A stretch of DNA of 64,000 nt from JAFKKS01 sp050187875 (GTDB lineage: Bacteria; Pseudomonadota; Alphaproteobacteria; Rhizobiales; Xanthobacteraceae). Shown here one piece after another: positions 1-7,845 of this stretch (position 1 is its first letter; each line of letters begins with the position of its first letter). A program made the translations under genes and the position numbers. The notes beneath the pieces are model-generated. The model searched no databases. It had not been told where the DNA came from and saw only the letters and a program-made list of their open reading frames with translations. The DNA is taken from assembly GCA_050187875.1 (NCBI GenBank), contig JBFWXB010000006.1:79880-143879 (forward strand), written 5' to 3'.

Positions 1-894
1 CAGACCCGCTGCGGCGTGGTCGCCCTGATTGGTGCGCCCAATGCGGGCAAATCGACGCTGATCAACGCGCTCGTTGGCACGAAAGTCTCGATCGTCTCGC
101 CGAAGGTGCAGACGACGCGCGCACTCATCCGTGGCATCGCCTTGGTCGGCGCGGCGCAGCTGATCCTGATCGACACGCCCGGCATCTTCAGTCCGCGCCG
201 CCGGCTCGATCGCGCCATGGTGACGACCGCCTGGGGCGGCGCGCATGATGCCGACATCGTCGCTGTCCTCGTCGATGCCAAGCGTGGCCTGGACGCGGAG
301 GCAGACGCGATCCTCGGCAAGCTTGCCGACGTGCGCCAGCCGCTCCTCCTGGTGCTCAACAAGGTCGATCTGGTCGAGAAACAGAAGCTTCTCGGCCTCG
401 CCGCCGCAATCAATGAGCGGGCGCGCTTTGCCGCGACGCTGATGATTTCGGCGCTGAGCGGCGACGGCGTCGACGATCTGAAAGCATGGCTCGCCGCGCG
501 TGTGCCGGAAGGGCCATGGCTCTACCCGGAAGATCAGGTTTCCGATGCGCCGCTGCGCCAGCTCGCGGCCGAGATCACCCGTGAGAAGCTGTTCCACCGC
601 CTGCATCAGGAATTGCCGTACCATTCGACCGTCGAGACCGATGAATGGCAGGATCGCAAGGACGGCTCGGTGCGCATCGCGCAGACGATCTTTGTCGAGC
701 GCGAGAGCCAGCGTAAGATCGTGCTCGGCAAGGGCGGACAGATGATCCGCGCCATCGGCGCCGATGCGCGCCGCGAACTCACCGAGATCGTCGAGCGTCC
801 GGTGCACCTGTTCCTGTTCGTGAAAGTGCGTGAGAGCTGGAGCGACGATCCGGAGCGTTATCGCGAGATGGGGCTGGAATTCCCGCAGGAGTGA
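1..894 (+). CDS. era: GTPase Era, 5' end truncated by the window
   Basis: Era is an essential Ras-like GTPase that binds the 3' end of 16S rRNA and helps mature the 30S ribosomal subunit. The frame is open from base 1, and residues TRCG precede the usual G1 region, so the true start lies just outside the window; the GTG at 16 is not the natural start. Visible motifs are the P-loop GAPNAGKST, switch motif DTPG, base-specificity motif NKVD, and a C-terminal KH RNA-binding domain containing VLGKGGQMIRAIG. It ends 20 bp before recO, a pairing typical of alphaproteobacteria and usually downstream of rnc. Confidence 0.97.
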   Translation, partial: QTRCGVVALIGAPNAGKSTLINALVGTKVSIVSPKVQTTRALIRGIALVGAAQLILIDTPGIFSPRRRLDRAMVTTAWGGAHDADIVAVLVDAKRGLDAEADAILGKLADVRQPLLLVLNKVDLVEKQKLLGLAAAINERARFAATLMISALSGDGVDDLKAWLAARVPEGPWLYPEDQVSDAPLRQLAAEITREKLFHRLHQELPYHSTVETDEWQDRKDGSVRIAQTIFVERESQRKIVLGKGGQMIRAIGADARRELTEIVERPVHLFLFVKVRESWSDDPERYREMGLEFPQE

Positions 895-914
895 CCGAGG
901 CGATGAGGCACTGA

Positions 915-1691
915 GTGGAGTGGACCGACGAGGGCATCGTGCTTGGCATCCGCCGTCACGGGGAGGCAAACGCCATCCTCGAACTGATGACGCGCGAGCA
1001 CGGACGCCATCTCGGTCTGGTGCGCGGCGGCGCGGGAACGCGGCTGCGCCCCGTGCTGCAGCCCGGCAATACGGTCGGCGTCGTCTGGCGCGCGCGCCTC
1101 GACGAGCATCTCGGGCACTACACGGTGGAAAGCCTGGCCGAACGCGCGGCGGCCTTCCTTGCCGTGCCGCATGCGCTCTATGGCCTCACACATCTTTGCG
1201 CGCTGGTGCGCCTGCTGCCGGAGCGCGATCCGCACCCCGCGATCCATGCGAGCCTCGACGCGATTGTCGCGACGCTCGATGAGCCGCAGCGTGTCGCTTA
1301 CGGCATCACGCGTTTCGAACTGCAGCTGCTCGCTGAGCTTGGCTTCGGGCTTGACCTGTCCGCCTGCGCGGCGACGGGAACGCGCGACGATCTCGTCTAC
1401 GTCTCACCGAAATCAGGGCGCGCCGTGTCGCGCCTTGCCGGCGAGCCGTGGCGTACGCAGCTCCTGCCGCTGCCGCAATTCCTGCGGTTTGAGGAGGGCG
1501 ATGGTCTCGATACCACGCAAGCGTCGGGCCATGACGATGTCTCACTCGCCGAACTGATCGACGGCTTGGCGCTCACGGCCTTCTTCCTCGATCGTCACGT
1601 GCTCGCGCCGCGCGGGCTTCATTTCCTCGATGCGCGCGAGAAATTCATCGCCGCCCTGATGCGCCAAACGCCGCGCGGCGCCGTGGCCTGA
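915..1691 (+). CDS. recO: DNA repair protein RecO
   Basis: RecO acts with RecR and RecF to load RecA onto SSB-coated single-stranded DNA during gap repair. The 258-residue protein has the family's N-terminal OB-fold, seen as WTDEGIVLGIRRHGEANAIL, followed by a helical C-terminal domain. The Cys4 zinc site present in many RecO proteins is not evident. The start is a GTG 20 bp after the era stop, with a purine-rich stretch just upstream, so the two genes are probably co-transcribed. Confidence 0.95.
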   Translation: MEWTDEGIVLGIRRHGEANAILELMTREHGRHLGLVRGGAGTRLRPVLQPGNTVGVVWRARLDEHLGHYTVESLAERAAAFLAVPHALYGLTHLCALVRLLPERDPHPAIHASLDAIVATLDEPQRVAYGITRFELQLLAELGFGLDLSACAATGTRDDLVYVSPKSGRAVSRLAGEPWRTQLLPLPQFLRFEEGDGLDTTQASGHDDVSLAELIDGLALTAFFLDRHVLAPRGLHFLDAREKFIAALMRQTPRGAVA

Positions 1692-1725
1692 ACCACGACG
1701 CCGCGAGACGAGAGACAGGCTTTCC

Positions 1726-2385
1726 TTACTGGCGTCGGCTGTCGCCGCTTCCGCGAATCGTGCCGCCGCCGCCGCTGCGGACGCCGCCGCCACCGCCGGT
1801 ACGCATACCGCCACCACCGCCAGTGCGCATGCCGCCACCGCCGCCCCCGGTCCGGAATTGCGCGCCACCACCACCCATGGTGCGGCCACCACCGCCGGTG
1901 ACCCGGCCACCGCCGCGCCCGCTGTCGGTGCGGAATCCGCCGCCGCTCGGGCCGACCACCGTGCCGCGCGTTCCACCGCCGCGATGGACGCGGCCGGTAT
2001 CGGTGCGGAAGCCTCTATCGGTGCGGATGCCCCCGCCGCGACCCGTCGAGCCGCGGCCCGTAATGATGGGGCGACCGCGCACCCATGGCCGGCTGTGCAG
2101 GCGTCCGCGCCAATGACGATGGCCGTAATAGTAGCGGCCAAGCCAGACATCGAATCCCGGTGCGCCATAGCGCAGGCACGGGCCCGGAACCCAGAAGACG
2201 ACCCACTCGTCGACCTCGGGATCGTAGAACTCGCAGTAGCGCACCTTGTCGATCGGGTTGAGCGCGTCGGCAGCCGGCTTGAGTCCCATCGGCGATCCGA
2301 GCGTGATGGCCTTGGCCGGGCCGGGTGAGAACGAGGCCGCCGACACGATTGCCGCTGCGGCCAATCCAAGAAGCGCCTTGCGCAT
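1726..2385 (-). CDS. Secreted Gly/Arg/Thr-rich repeat protein, unknown function
   Basis: The ATG at 2385 sits behind a strong GGAGGAGA Shine-Dalgarno, giving 219 residues. A signal peptide (about 1-26, ending PAKA) leads into a compact, probably folded segment (about 27-85) rich in Tyr, Trp and Pro, with YCEFYDPEVDEWVVFWVPGP. After that the protein becomes low complexity, built on degenerate RTDRG, FRTDSGRGG and MRTGGGGG units to the C-terminus. The tail is probably disordered and strongly basic. It converges on recO with a 34-bp gap and diverges from parC. I do not recognise a characterised family; a periplasmic or cell-surface role is only inferred from the signal peptide. Confidence 0.75.
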   Translation of the reverse strand: MRKALLGLAAAAIVSAASFSPGPAKAITLGSPMGLKPAADALNPIDKVRYCEFYDPEVDEWVVFWVPGPCLRYGAPGFDVWLGRYYYGHRHWRGRLHSRPWVRGRPIITGRGSTGRGGGIRTDRGFRTDTGRVHRGGGTRGTVVGPSGGGFRTDSGRGGGRVTGGGGRTMGGGGAQFRTGGGGGGMRTGGGGGMRTGGGGGVRSGGGGTIRGSGDSRRQ

Positions 2386-2503
2386 AACGTCTCCTCCAAA
2401 TGAACCAACAATAACCGTATGTCTTGCAATGAGTTCCACGAAGGCGGCATGAAGGTTGCATTCATCTCTTGTTCATGCGGCGTCGCAGCGTTAGCGATGG
2501 AGC

Positions 2504-4786
2504 ATGGGTAAGCAATCGATTCCGCCGGAGAGCGGCGACGTCCAGGAAGTGCCGCTGCGCGAGGCGCTCGAAGAGCGCTATCTCGCTTACGCGCTCTCGA
2601 CCATCATGCACCGCGCGCTGCCCGACGCGCGCGACGGCCTCAAGCCGGTGCACCGCCGTATTCTCTACGGCATGCGGCTTCTGCGCCTCGACCCGGACGC
2701 GACCTTCAAGAAGTCCGCGAAGATCGTCGGCGACGTGATGGGCAATTTCCATCCGCACGGCGACCAGGCGATTTACGACGCGCTCGTGCGCCTCGCGCAG
2801 GACTTCGCCTCGCGCTATCCGCTGATCGACGGGCAGGGCAATTTCGGCAATATCGACGGCGATAACGCCGCCGCCTATCGCTACACCGAGGCGCGCATGA
2901 CGGAAGTCGCGCGCCTGCTCCTCGAAGGCATCGACGAGAACGCCGTCGACTTCCGCCCGAACTACGACGGCCAGTCGGAAGAGCCGATCGTTCTGCCCGG
3001 CGCTTTCCCGAACCTTTTGGCGAACGGTGCGCAAGGCATTGCCGTCGGCATGGCGACGTCGATTCCGCCGCACAATGCAGCCGAGCTTTGTGACGCCGCG
3101 CTGCACCTCATCGAGCATCCGGCGACCAAGAGCCGCGGCCTGATGAAATACGTGCCTGGCCCGGACTTCCCGACCGGCGGCGTCATCGTCGATCCGCCGT
3201 CCACCATCGCCGAGGCGTATGAAACGGGGCGCGGCTCGTTCCGCGTGCGCGCGCGCTGGGAGAGGGAGGATACCGGTCGCGGGACCTATCAGATCGTCGT
3301 CACGCAGATCCCGTGGCTGGTGCAGAAGTCGCGGCTGATCGAGAAGATCGCTGAGCTGCTCAACGAGCGAAAATTGCCGCTGCTCGCCGATGTACGCGAC
3401 GAGTCGACGGAAGACGTGCGCCTCGTGCTCGAACCGAAGTCACGCACCGCCGATCCGGCGTTGCTGATGGAATCGCTGTTCAAGCTCACCGAGCTCGAGA
3501 GCCGCATTCCCTTGAACCTCAACGTGCTGGTGAAGGGCGGCCGCGTTCCGAAAGTCATCGGCCTTGCCGAAGCCCTGCGCGAATGGGTCGACCATCGTCG
3601 CGATGTGCTCATCCGCCGCTCGCGCCATCGGCTCGAAGCGATCGAGCATCGCCTGGAAGTGCTCGGCGGGCACCTGGCCGCCTATCTCAACCTCGATAAG
3701 GTCATCAAGATCATCCGCACCGAGGACGAGCCGAAGCCCGTCCTGATGAAGACCTTCAAGCTGTCCGACGTGCAGGCGGACGCGATCCTCAATATGCGTC
3801 TGCGCAATCTGCGCAAGCTCGAGGAAATGCAAATCCGCAAGGAGAACGACGAGCTTCGCAAGGAGAAGGATTCGATCGAAAAGCTTTTGCGGTCCGAGGC
3901 GCAGCAGTGGAAGACGGTCGCCTGGGAGATCAAGGAGGTCCGCAAGACCTTCGGGCCGACGACGCCGCTCGGCAAGCGCCGCACCACATTCGCCGAGGCG
4001 CCCGAGCACGACGAAGCCGCGATCGAAGCGGCGATGGTCGAGCGCGAGCCGATCACCATCGTGGTCTCGGACAAGAATTGGGTGCGCGCGCTGCGTGGCC
4101 ACGTCAGCGACCTGAGCAGCCTGCAGTTTAAGACCGATGATCGGCTGAAGTTCGCGTTCTTCGCCGAGACGACGTCGAAGCTCCTGGTCTTCGCGACCAA
4201 TGGGCGTTTCTACACCATCGAGGCCTCGAAGCTCCCCGGCGGCCGCGGCCACGGCGAGCCGGTGCGTCTCTTTATCGATCTCGAGCAGGAAGCCGACATC
4301 GTGACGGTGTTCCCGTTGCGCGGCGAGCGCAAATTCCTGGTCGCGAGCCGGGCAGGGCGCGGCTTCGTCGTCCTCGAGGACGAGTGCGTCGCCAATACGC
4401 GCAAGGGCAAGCAGGTGCTCAACGTGAAGCTGCCCGATGAAGCTTGCGCGCTGACGACCGTCGACGGCGAGCAGGTCGCGGTCATCGGCGACAACCGTAA
4501 GATGGTCATCTTTCCGCTCGAGCAGGTGCCGGAGATGACGCGTGGCGCCGGCGTGCGCCTGCAGCGCTACAAAGACGGCGGATTGTCGGACGTGAAGACC
4601 TTCAAAGGCGCCGAGGGCATGACCTGGATCGACAGCGCCGAGCGCACGCACATGATGACGCTGAAGGAACTCGCGCCCTGGCGCGGCAATCGCGCCGACG
4701 CCGGGCGCGTGAAGCCGGATCGCTTCCCGCGCAACAACAAGTTCGGCCGCGCCGTCGAGACGGAGCGCAACGGCGGCGGAAAATAA
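2504..4786 (+). CDS. parC: DNA topoisomerase IV subunit A
   Basis: ParC is the DNA-breaking subunit of topoisomerase IV and decatenates daughter chromosomes together with ParE, which is encoded at 43216-45264. The 760-residue protein starts with the conserved LREALEERYLAYALSTI...DGLKPVHRRI block. The catalytic tyrosine is Tyr127 in YRYTEARM, and the quinolone-resistance region around GNFHPHGDQAIYDALVR is intact. A coiled-coil gate lies near residues 380-470, and a C-terminal beta-pinwheel DNA-wrapping domain fills the last 260 residues. It starts 118 bp from the divergent Gly-rich gene. Confidence 0.97.
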   Translation: MGKQSIPPESGDVQEVPLREALEERYLAYALSTIMHRALPDARDGLKPVHRRILYGMRLLRLDPDATFKKSAKIVGDVMGNFHPHGDQAIYDALVRLAQDFASRYPLIDGQGNFGNIDGDNAAAYRYTEARMTEVARLLLEGIDENAVDFRPNYDGQSEEPIVLPGAFPNLLANGAQGIAVGMATSIPPHNAAELCDAALHLIEHPATKSRGLMKYVPGPDFPTGGVIVDPPSTIAEAYETGRGSFRVRARWEREDTGRGTYQIVVTQIPWLVQKSRLIEKIAELLNERKLPLLADVRDESTEDVRLVLEPKSRTADPALLMESLFKLTELESRIPLNLNVLVKGGRVPKVIGLAEALREWVDHRRDVLIRRSRHRLEAIEHRLEVLGGHLAAYLNLDKVIKIIRTEDEPKPVLMKTFKLSDVQADAILNMRLRNLRKLEEMQIRKENDELRKEKDSIEKLLRSEAQQWKTVAWEIKEVRKTFGPTTPLGKRRTTFAEAPEHDEAAIEAAMVEREPITIVVSDKNWVRALRGHVSDLSSLQFKTDDRLKFAFFAETTSKLLVFATNGRFYTIEASKLPGGRGHGEPVRLFIDLEQEADIVTVFPLRGERKFLVASRAGRGFVVLEDECVANTRKGKQVLNVKLPDEACALTTVDGEQVAVIGDNRKMVIFPLEQVPEMTRGAGVRLQRYKDGGLSDVKTFKGAEGMTWIDSAERTHMMTLKELAPWRGNRADAGRVKPDRFPRNNKFGRAVETERNGGGK

Positions 4787-4796
4787 ACGACGCCTT

Positions 4797-4836
4797 CGCG
4801 CTTGATCAGGCCTGACGTTCGGCCGCGTCAAGCGCG
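4797..4836. terminator. Stem-loop between convergent genes, possible bidirectional terminator
   Basis: CGCGCTTGA at 4797-4805 pairs with TCAAGCGCG at 4828-4836 between the 3' ends of parC and the opposing small gene. There is no T-tract, so terminator function is only a guess from its position. Confidence 0.3.
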
Positions 4837-4846
4837 CGTGCCGGCC

Positions 4847-5128
4847 TCATTGCGCCGGCCCGAGCTCAACCACGGCGTCGGTCGCCTCCGGCGCATGCGG
4901 CGCGAGGCGCGTCAGATCCGAGTCGGCCCAGTTGGCGAGGTTGACGACCCGCGCCTCGTCCCCCGCATCGGCGGTCGGCTCGACGATGTTGAGACCGTTT
5001 CCGTCGAGAAAGAAAGTGTGATCTCCGTACAAACCGTTGAGCTGCGGAATGGCCGGATGGCCATCGGGAATGGCTTGAGCTTCGAATTGGCTCAATGTCC
5101 GTTGAACCTGAGCTGACGTCAGCTTCAT
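4847..5128 (-). CDS. Small hypothetical protein, 93 residues
   Basis: The ATG at 5128 follows an AAGGGAGA Shine-Dalgarno with 5-6 nt spacing. The upstream in-frame extension lacks such a site and is rejected. The protein has no signal peptide, cysteine or membrane segment. It begins with an amphipathic helix (LTSAQVQRTLSQFEAQ), then a central segment NGLYGDHTFFLDGNGLNIVE that looks folded, and an acidic C-terminal half. I recognise the general look of a conserved small alphaproteobacterial hypothetical but no function. It diverges from the DUF4168 gene across about 240 bp. Confidence 0.7.
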   Translation of the reverse strand: MKLTSAQVQRTLSQFEAQAIPDGHPAIPQLNGLYGDHTFFLDGNGLNIVEPTADAGDEARVVNLANWADSDLTRLAPHAPEATDAVVELGPAQ

Positions 5129-5370
5129 CGTCTTCTCCCTTATATTCGCACGCTTGCGTGGCGCGCCGGCTCTCCTCTCCCAGTGCCCCAAGCGGGCACG
5201 GCATGAGAGCGGCACATAAGCGCGATCGCCGATCGGTCAAGCACCCATCCCGCGCTTCCGGCCGATCACCATCAAATGATCGCAAAAGCGACGCCTTACC
5301 TCCGCATCGTTGGAGTAGCGGAGGCACGTGCAACGAGAAGCATGTGAACGTTCAAGCGAAGGAGCAAACG

Positions 5371-5757
5371 ATGCGATCTTTCACGCGATTGTTCATGGCG
5401 ACGATGCTGATCGCTCCGTGGACACTGGCCGGACTGCCTGCGCACGCGCAGACGCCGGCCAAACCCGCGCCCGCGCAGCAAGCGACGCCATCCGACATTC
5501 CGGATCAAAAATTGGACGCAGCCGCCGCGGCGCTGACACGCGTCGCCAGCATCCAGCAGGACTATGAGAAGCGCGTCACCAGCGCGCCCGCAAACGACAA
5601 GCAGCGCCTCACGCAGGAGGCGAACGTGGCGATGATGAAGGCGGTGACCGATCAGGGCATGAGCGTCGACGAGTACAACTCGATCATCGAGACCGCTCAG
5701 AAAGTCCCCGCTGTCCGCGAGAAGCTCAAGCAGCGCCTCGGTCCGATCAAGGAGTGA
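5371..5757 (+). CDS. DUF4168 family secreted protein
   Basis: This is a 128-residue protein with a clear Sec signal peptide ending AHA|QT near residue 26. A Pro/Ala linker then leads to a helical DUF4168-type domain: DQKLDAAAAALTRVASIQQ...VAMMKAVTDQGMSVDEYNSI. In this family the domain usually follows export; its function is unknown. The start is the ATG at 5371 behind AAGGAG; longer in-frame extension upstream has no signal peptide logic. It is probably periplasmic. Confidence 0.8.
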   Translation: MRSFTRLFMATMLIAPWTLAGLPAHAQTPAKPAPAQQATPSDIPDQKLDAAAAALTRVASIQQDYEKRVTSAPANDKQRLTQEANVAMMKAVTDQGMSVDEYNSIIETAQKVPAVREKLKQRLGPIKE

Positions 5758-5907
5758 GGATCGGCGGCAACGCCAAGGCCGCGGGAACGCTAAGGTGCGG
5801 GATTGATCCCGCGCCTGTGGCCGGGCTTGTCCCGGCCATGACGATGAGGAAAGCACAGCGCTCACCTGAAGCGAGATCGCCGGGACAAGACCGGCGACGG
5901 TGAGAAT

Positions 5908-6042
5908 TGTCATTCCGGATTGCCGCGAAGCGGCAAGTCCGGAATCCCATAACCTTAGCGCTGTACCCGGTGCTGCGGATCATCATCGGCGCTGCGGCGT
6001 ATGGATTGCGGGCTCGCGGCTACGCCGCGCCCCGGAATGACG
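5908..6042. repeat. Intergenic inverted repeat, ATTCCGG type
   Basis: The arms read GTCATTCCGGATTGCCGCGA at the left and, at the right, GCGGGCTCGCGGCTACGC leading into CCCCGGAATGACGG. The outer ends (GTCATTCCGG and CCGGAATGAC) are inverted. A second copy of this type lies between nuoD and nuoE at 51654-51756. Confidence 0.7.
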
Positions 6043-6115
6043 GACACGCATCATCCGCCCGAGGTTTACGGCGCCGGGTGCGCCGATGTCCCTTTTTCCG
6101 TTTCCCCGAAAAGGG

Positions 6116-6272
6116 GATGGAGCGCCGGGAGGCGCCAGGGGCTTGCGAGGCCCCTCAGCGGGTTTGCGAGACCCGCTCATGCGCGCCGGATTCGGACCAG
6201 GGTTGCGAAGCCTGATCCGGGGCGCGCGGGCCTCCTTGCGATCGGAGACCCAGCGCCTCCCGGCGCTCCATC
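6116..6272. other. Multi-hairpin element: 20-bp closing stem around four TTGCGA-loop hairpins
   Basis: Bases 6116-6135 (GATGGAGCGCCGGGAGGCGC) are the exact reverse complement of 6253-6272. Enclosed are four consecutive hairpins. The first has stem AGGGGC/GCCCCT with loop TTGCGAG (6137-6155). The second has AGCGGGT/ACCCGCT with loop TTGCGAG (6157-6177). The third has GCGCGCC/GGCGCGC outside and CGGACCAGG/CCTGATCCG inside, around TTGCGAA (6181-6227). The fourth has GGGCCTCC/GGAGACCC with loop TTGCGATC (6228-6251). Almost every base is paired. It could be a structured RNA or a palindromic mobile repeat; the sequence alone does not decide. Confidence 0.7.
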
Positions 6273-6437
6273 GGCGAAATCCTCCGGAGAGAATTTCGCG
6301 ATTGCCTCCGCTGCCTCGAGATGCAGCGAATGGCATGCTTCTCTGGCATATATTCCTAGTGCCGTCAAGTGCGATTGAAAAAGCGGGCCGCATTTCCTTG
6401 TCATTGCGGCTTTGCGAGCGCGCTACGCCGGTCGTAC

Positions 6438-6460
6438 TTGCAATTGCGAATGAGTTGCAA
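6438..6460. promoter_or_regulatory. Candidate Mur/Fur-type box upstream of mntH
   Basis: The 23-bp segment begins and ends with the palindromic hexamer TTGCAA, spaced 11 bp, and ends 14 bp before the mntH ATG. Rhizobial mntH genes are repressed by the manganese-responsive Fur homologue Mur, whose sites are AT-rich TGCAA-containing palindromes. Assignment is by position and resemblance only; symmetry inside the box is weak. Confidence 0.45.
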
Positions 6461-6474
6461 TAATATCCAAACAC

Positions 6475-7836
6475 ATGGACGCTCAGTCGCCCCGCGAATC
6501 CGCATTGTCGTTGCCTGGCCAGGGTGGGTGGCTGCGCGAGCGCTCCGGCCATTCGCTCTCTGAAGTCTTCGGCACCATCGCGACGCGCCCGACCGGGCCG
6601 TTCTGGCGCAAGATGCTGGCGTTCCTCGGCCCCGGCTATCTCGTCGCCGTCGGTTATATGGACCCCGGCAACTGGGCGACGGCGCTCGCCGGCGGGTCGA
6701 AGTTCGGCTACGCGCTCCTCACCGTCGCGCTCACCTCCAACCTCATGGCGATCCTCTTGCAGGCGCTGTGCGCGCGCCTCGGCATCGCCAGCGGCCGTGA
6801 TCTCGCCCAAGCGTGCCGCGACGCCTTTCCCCGCGCGGTCGGCTGGCCGCTCTGGCTCCTCGCCGAGATCGCAATCTGCGCGACCGACCTCGCCGAGGTG
6901 ATCGGCACCGCCATCGGCCTCAATCTTCTCTTCGGCGTGCCGCTCGAGATCGGCGTCGTCCTGACCGCGCTCGATGTGTTCCTGATCCTGTGGATGCAGA
7001 ATCTCGGCTTCCGCTGGGTCGAAGCCTTTGTCGTGACGCTGCTCGGCATCATCGCGATCTGCTTCGGCATCCAGATCGCCATGGCGGATCCGGAATGGGG
7101 CGCCGTCATCCGCGGCTTCGCGCCGACGACGCAAATCGTCGCCAATCCTGAAATGCTCTACCTCGCGCTCGGCATTCTCGGCGCGACGGTGATGCCGCAT
7201 AACCTCTATCTGCACTCCGGCATCGTGCAGACGCGCCGCTTCGGCGACAGCGTCGAGGACAAGCGCGAAGCGATCAAGCTCGCGACCATGGACTCGACCA
7301 TTGCGCTGATGTTTGCGCTCCTCATCAACGCCTCGATCCTCATCCTCGCGGCCGCGACGTTCAACAAGGCCGGGCAGACGAATATCGCCGAGCTCGATCA
7401 GGCGCATTCCTTCCTGGCGCCGCTTCTCGGCTCGGCGATTGCGCCGACGCTGTTCGGCATCGCGCTCCTGTGCTGCGGCGTCAACTCGACGGTGACGGCG
7501 ACGCTCGCCGGACAGATCGTGATGGAGGGCTTTCTCGACATCCGCCTGCCGGCGTGGGCGCGGCGGCTCGTTACCCGCGCCATCGCCATCGTGCCGGCGG
7601 CAATCGTGACCATCTGGTACGGCGAGAAGGGAACGGCACAGCTCCTGATCCTGAGCCAGGTTGTGCTGAGCCTGCAGCTTCCCTTCGCCATCGTGCCGCT
7701 GGTGATGTTCACCGCCGACAAGCGCAAGATGGGCGAACTCGTCGCGCCACGCTGGATCACGCTGCTCGCGGTCATCGTCGCGGCGGTGATCATCGCGCTC
7801 AACGCGAAGCTGATCTATGATTTCGCGACGGGGTGA
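6475..7836 (+). CDS. mntH: Nramp-family Mn2+/divalent metal transporter
   Basis: This is a proton-coupled importer of Mn2+ (and Fe2+) in the inner membrane. The 453-residue protein has about 11 hydrophobic segments. Both Nramp metal-site motifs are present: DPGN at residues 63-66 in TM1, and MPHN at 240-243 in TM6, followed by LYLHS. The ATG at 6475 has no Shine-Dalgarno in the preceding TAATATCCAAACAC. The candidate Mur box ends 14 bp upstream, so the transcript may be leaderless or nearly so. It converges with the next gene, leaving a 9-bp gap. Confidence 0.95.
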   Translation: MDAQSPRESALSLPGQGGWLRERSGHSLSEVFGTIATRPTGPFWRKMLAFLGPGYLVAVGYMDPGNWATALAGGSKFGYALLTVALTSNLMAILLQALCARLGIASGRDLAQACRDAFPRAVGWPLWLLAEIAICATDLAEVIGTAIGLNLLFGVPLEIGVVLTALDVFLILWMQNLGFRWVEAFVVTLLGIIAICFGIQIAMADPEWGAVIRGFAPTTQIVANPEMLYLALGILGATVMPHNLYLHSGIVQTRRFGDSVEDKREAIKLATMDSTIALMFALLINASILILAAATFNKAGQTNIAELDQAHSFLAPLLGSAIAPTLFGIALLCCGVNSTVTATLAGQIVMEGFLDIRLPAWARRLVTRAIAIVPAAIVTIWYGEKGTAQLLILSQVVLSLQLPFAIVPLVMFTADKRKMGELVAPRWITLLAVIVAAVIIALNAKLIYDFATG

Positions 7837-7845
7837 TATTTCCTT

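Larger units (their letters stand above)
5758..6474. other. 717-bp gene-free stretch packed with repeats and hairpins
   Basis: No convincing gene is present. From 5801 to about 5895 there are fragments of the TGGCCGGGCTTGTCCCGGCCATGAC repeat type. A complete ATTCCGG-type repeat follows at 5908-6042. A dense hairpin region spans 6091-6300 and includes the element at 6116-6272. The mntH promoter lies in about 6330-6474, where base composition becomes more AT-rich. A further hairpin with arms GCGAAAT (6274-6280) and ATTTCGC (6293-6299) follows the big element directly. Confidence 0.7.

Noticed and set aside
3440..4831. 463-codon open frame on the minus strand opposite parC
   Set aside because: Antisense shadow of parC with Arg/Leu/Asp-biased composition.
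6086..6463. Open frames through the multi-hairpin element
   Set aside because: Arg/Pro/Ala-biased products without homology signals; the DNA is structured as inverted repeats rather than coding sequence.
6330..6474. Manganese (yybP-type) riboswitch before mntH
   Set aside because: No conserved three-way junction is visible and the start codon seems to have almost no leader.
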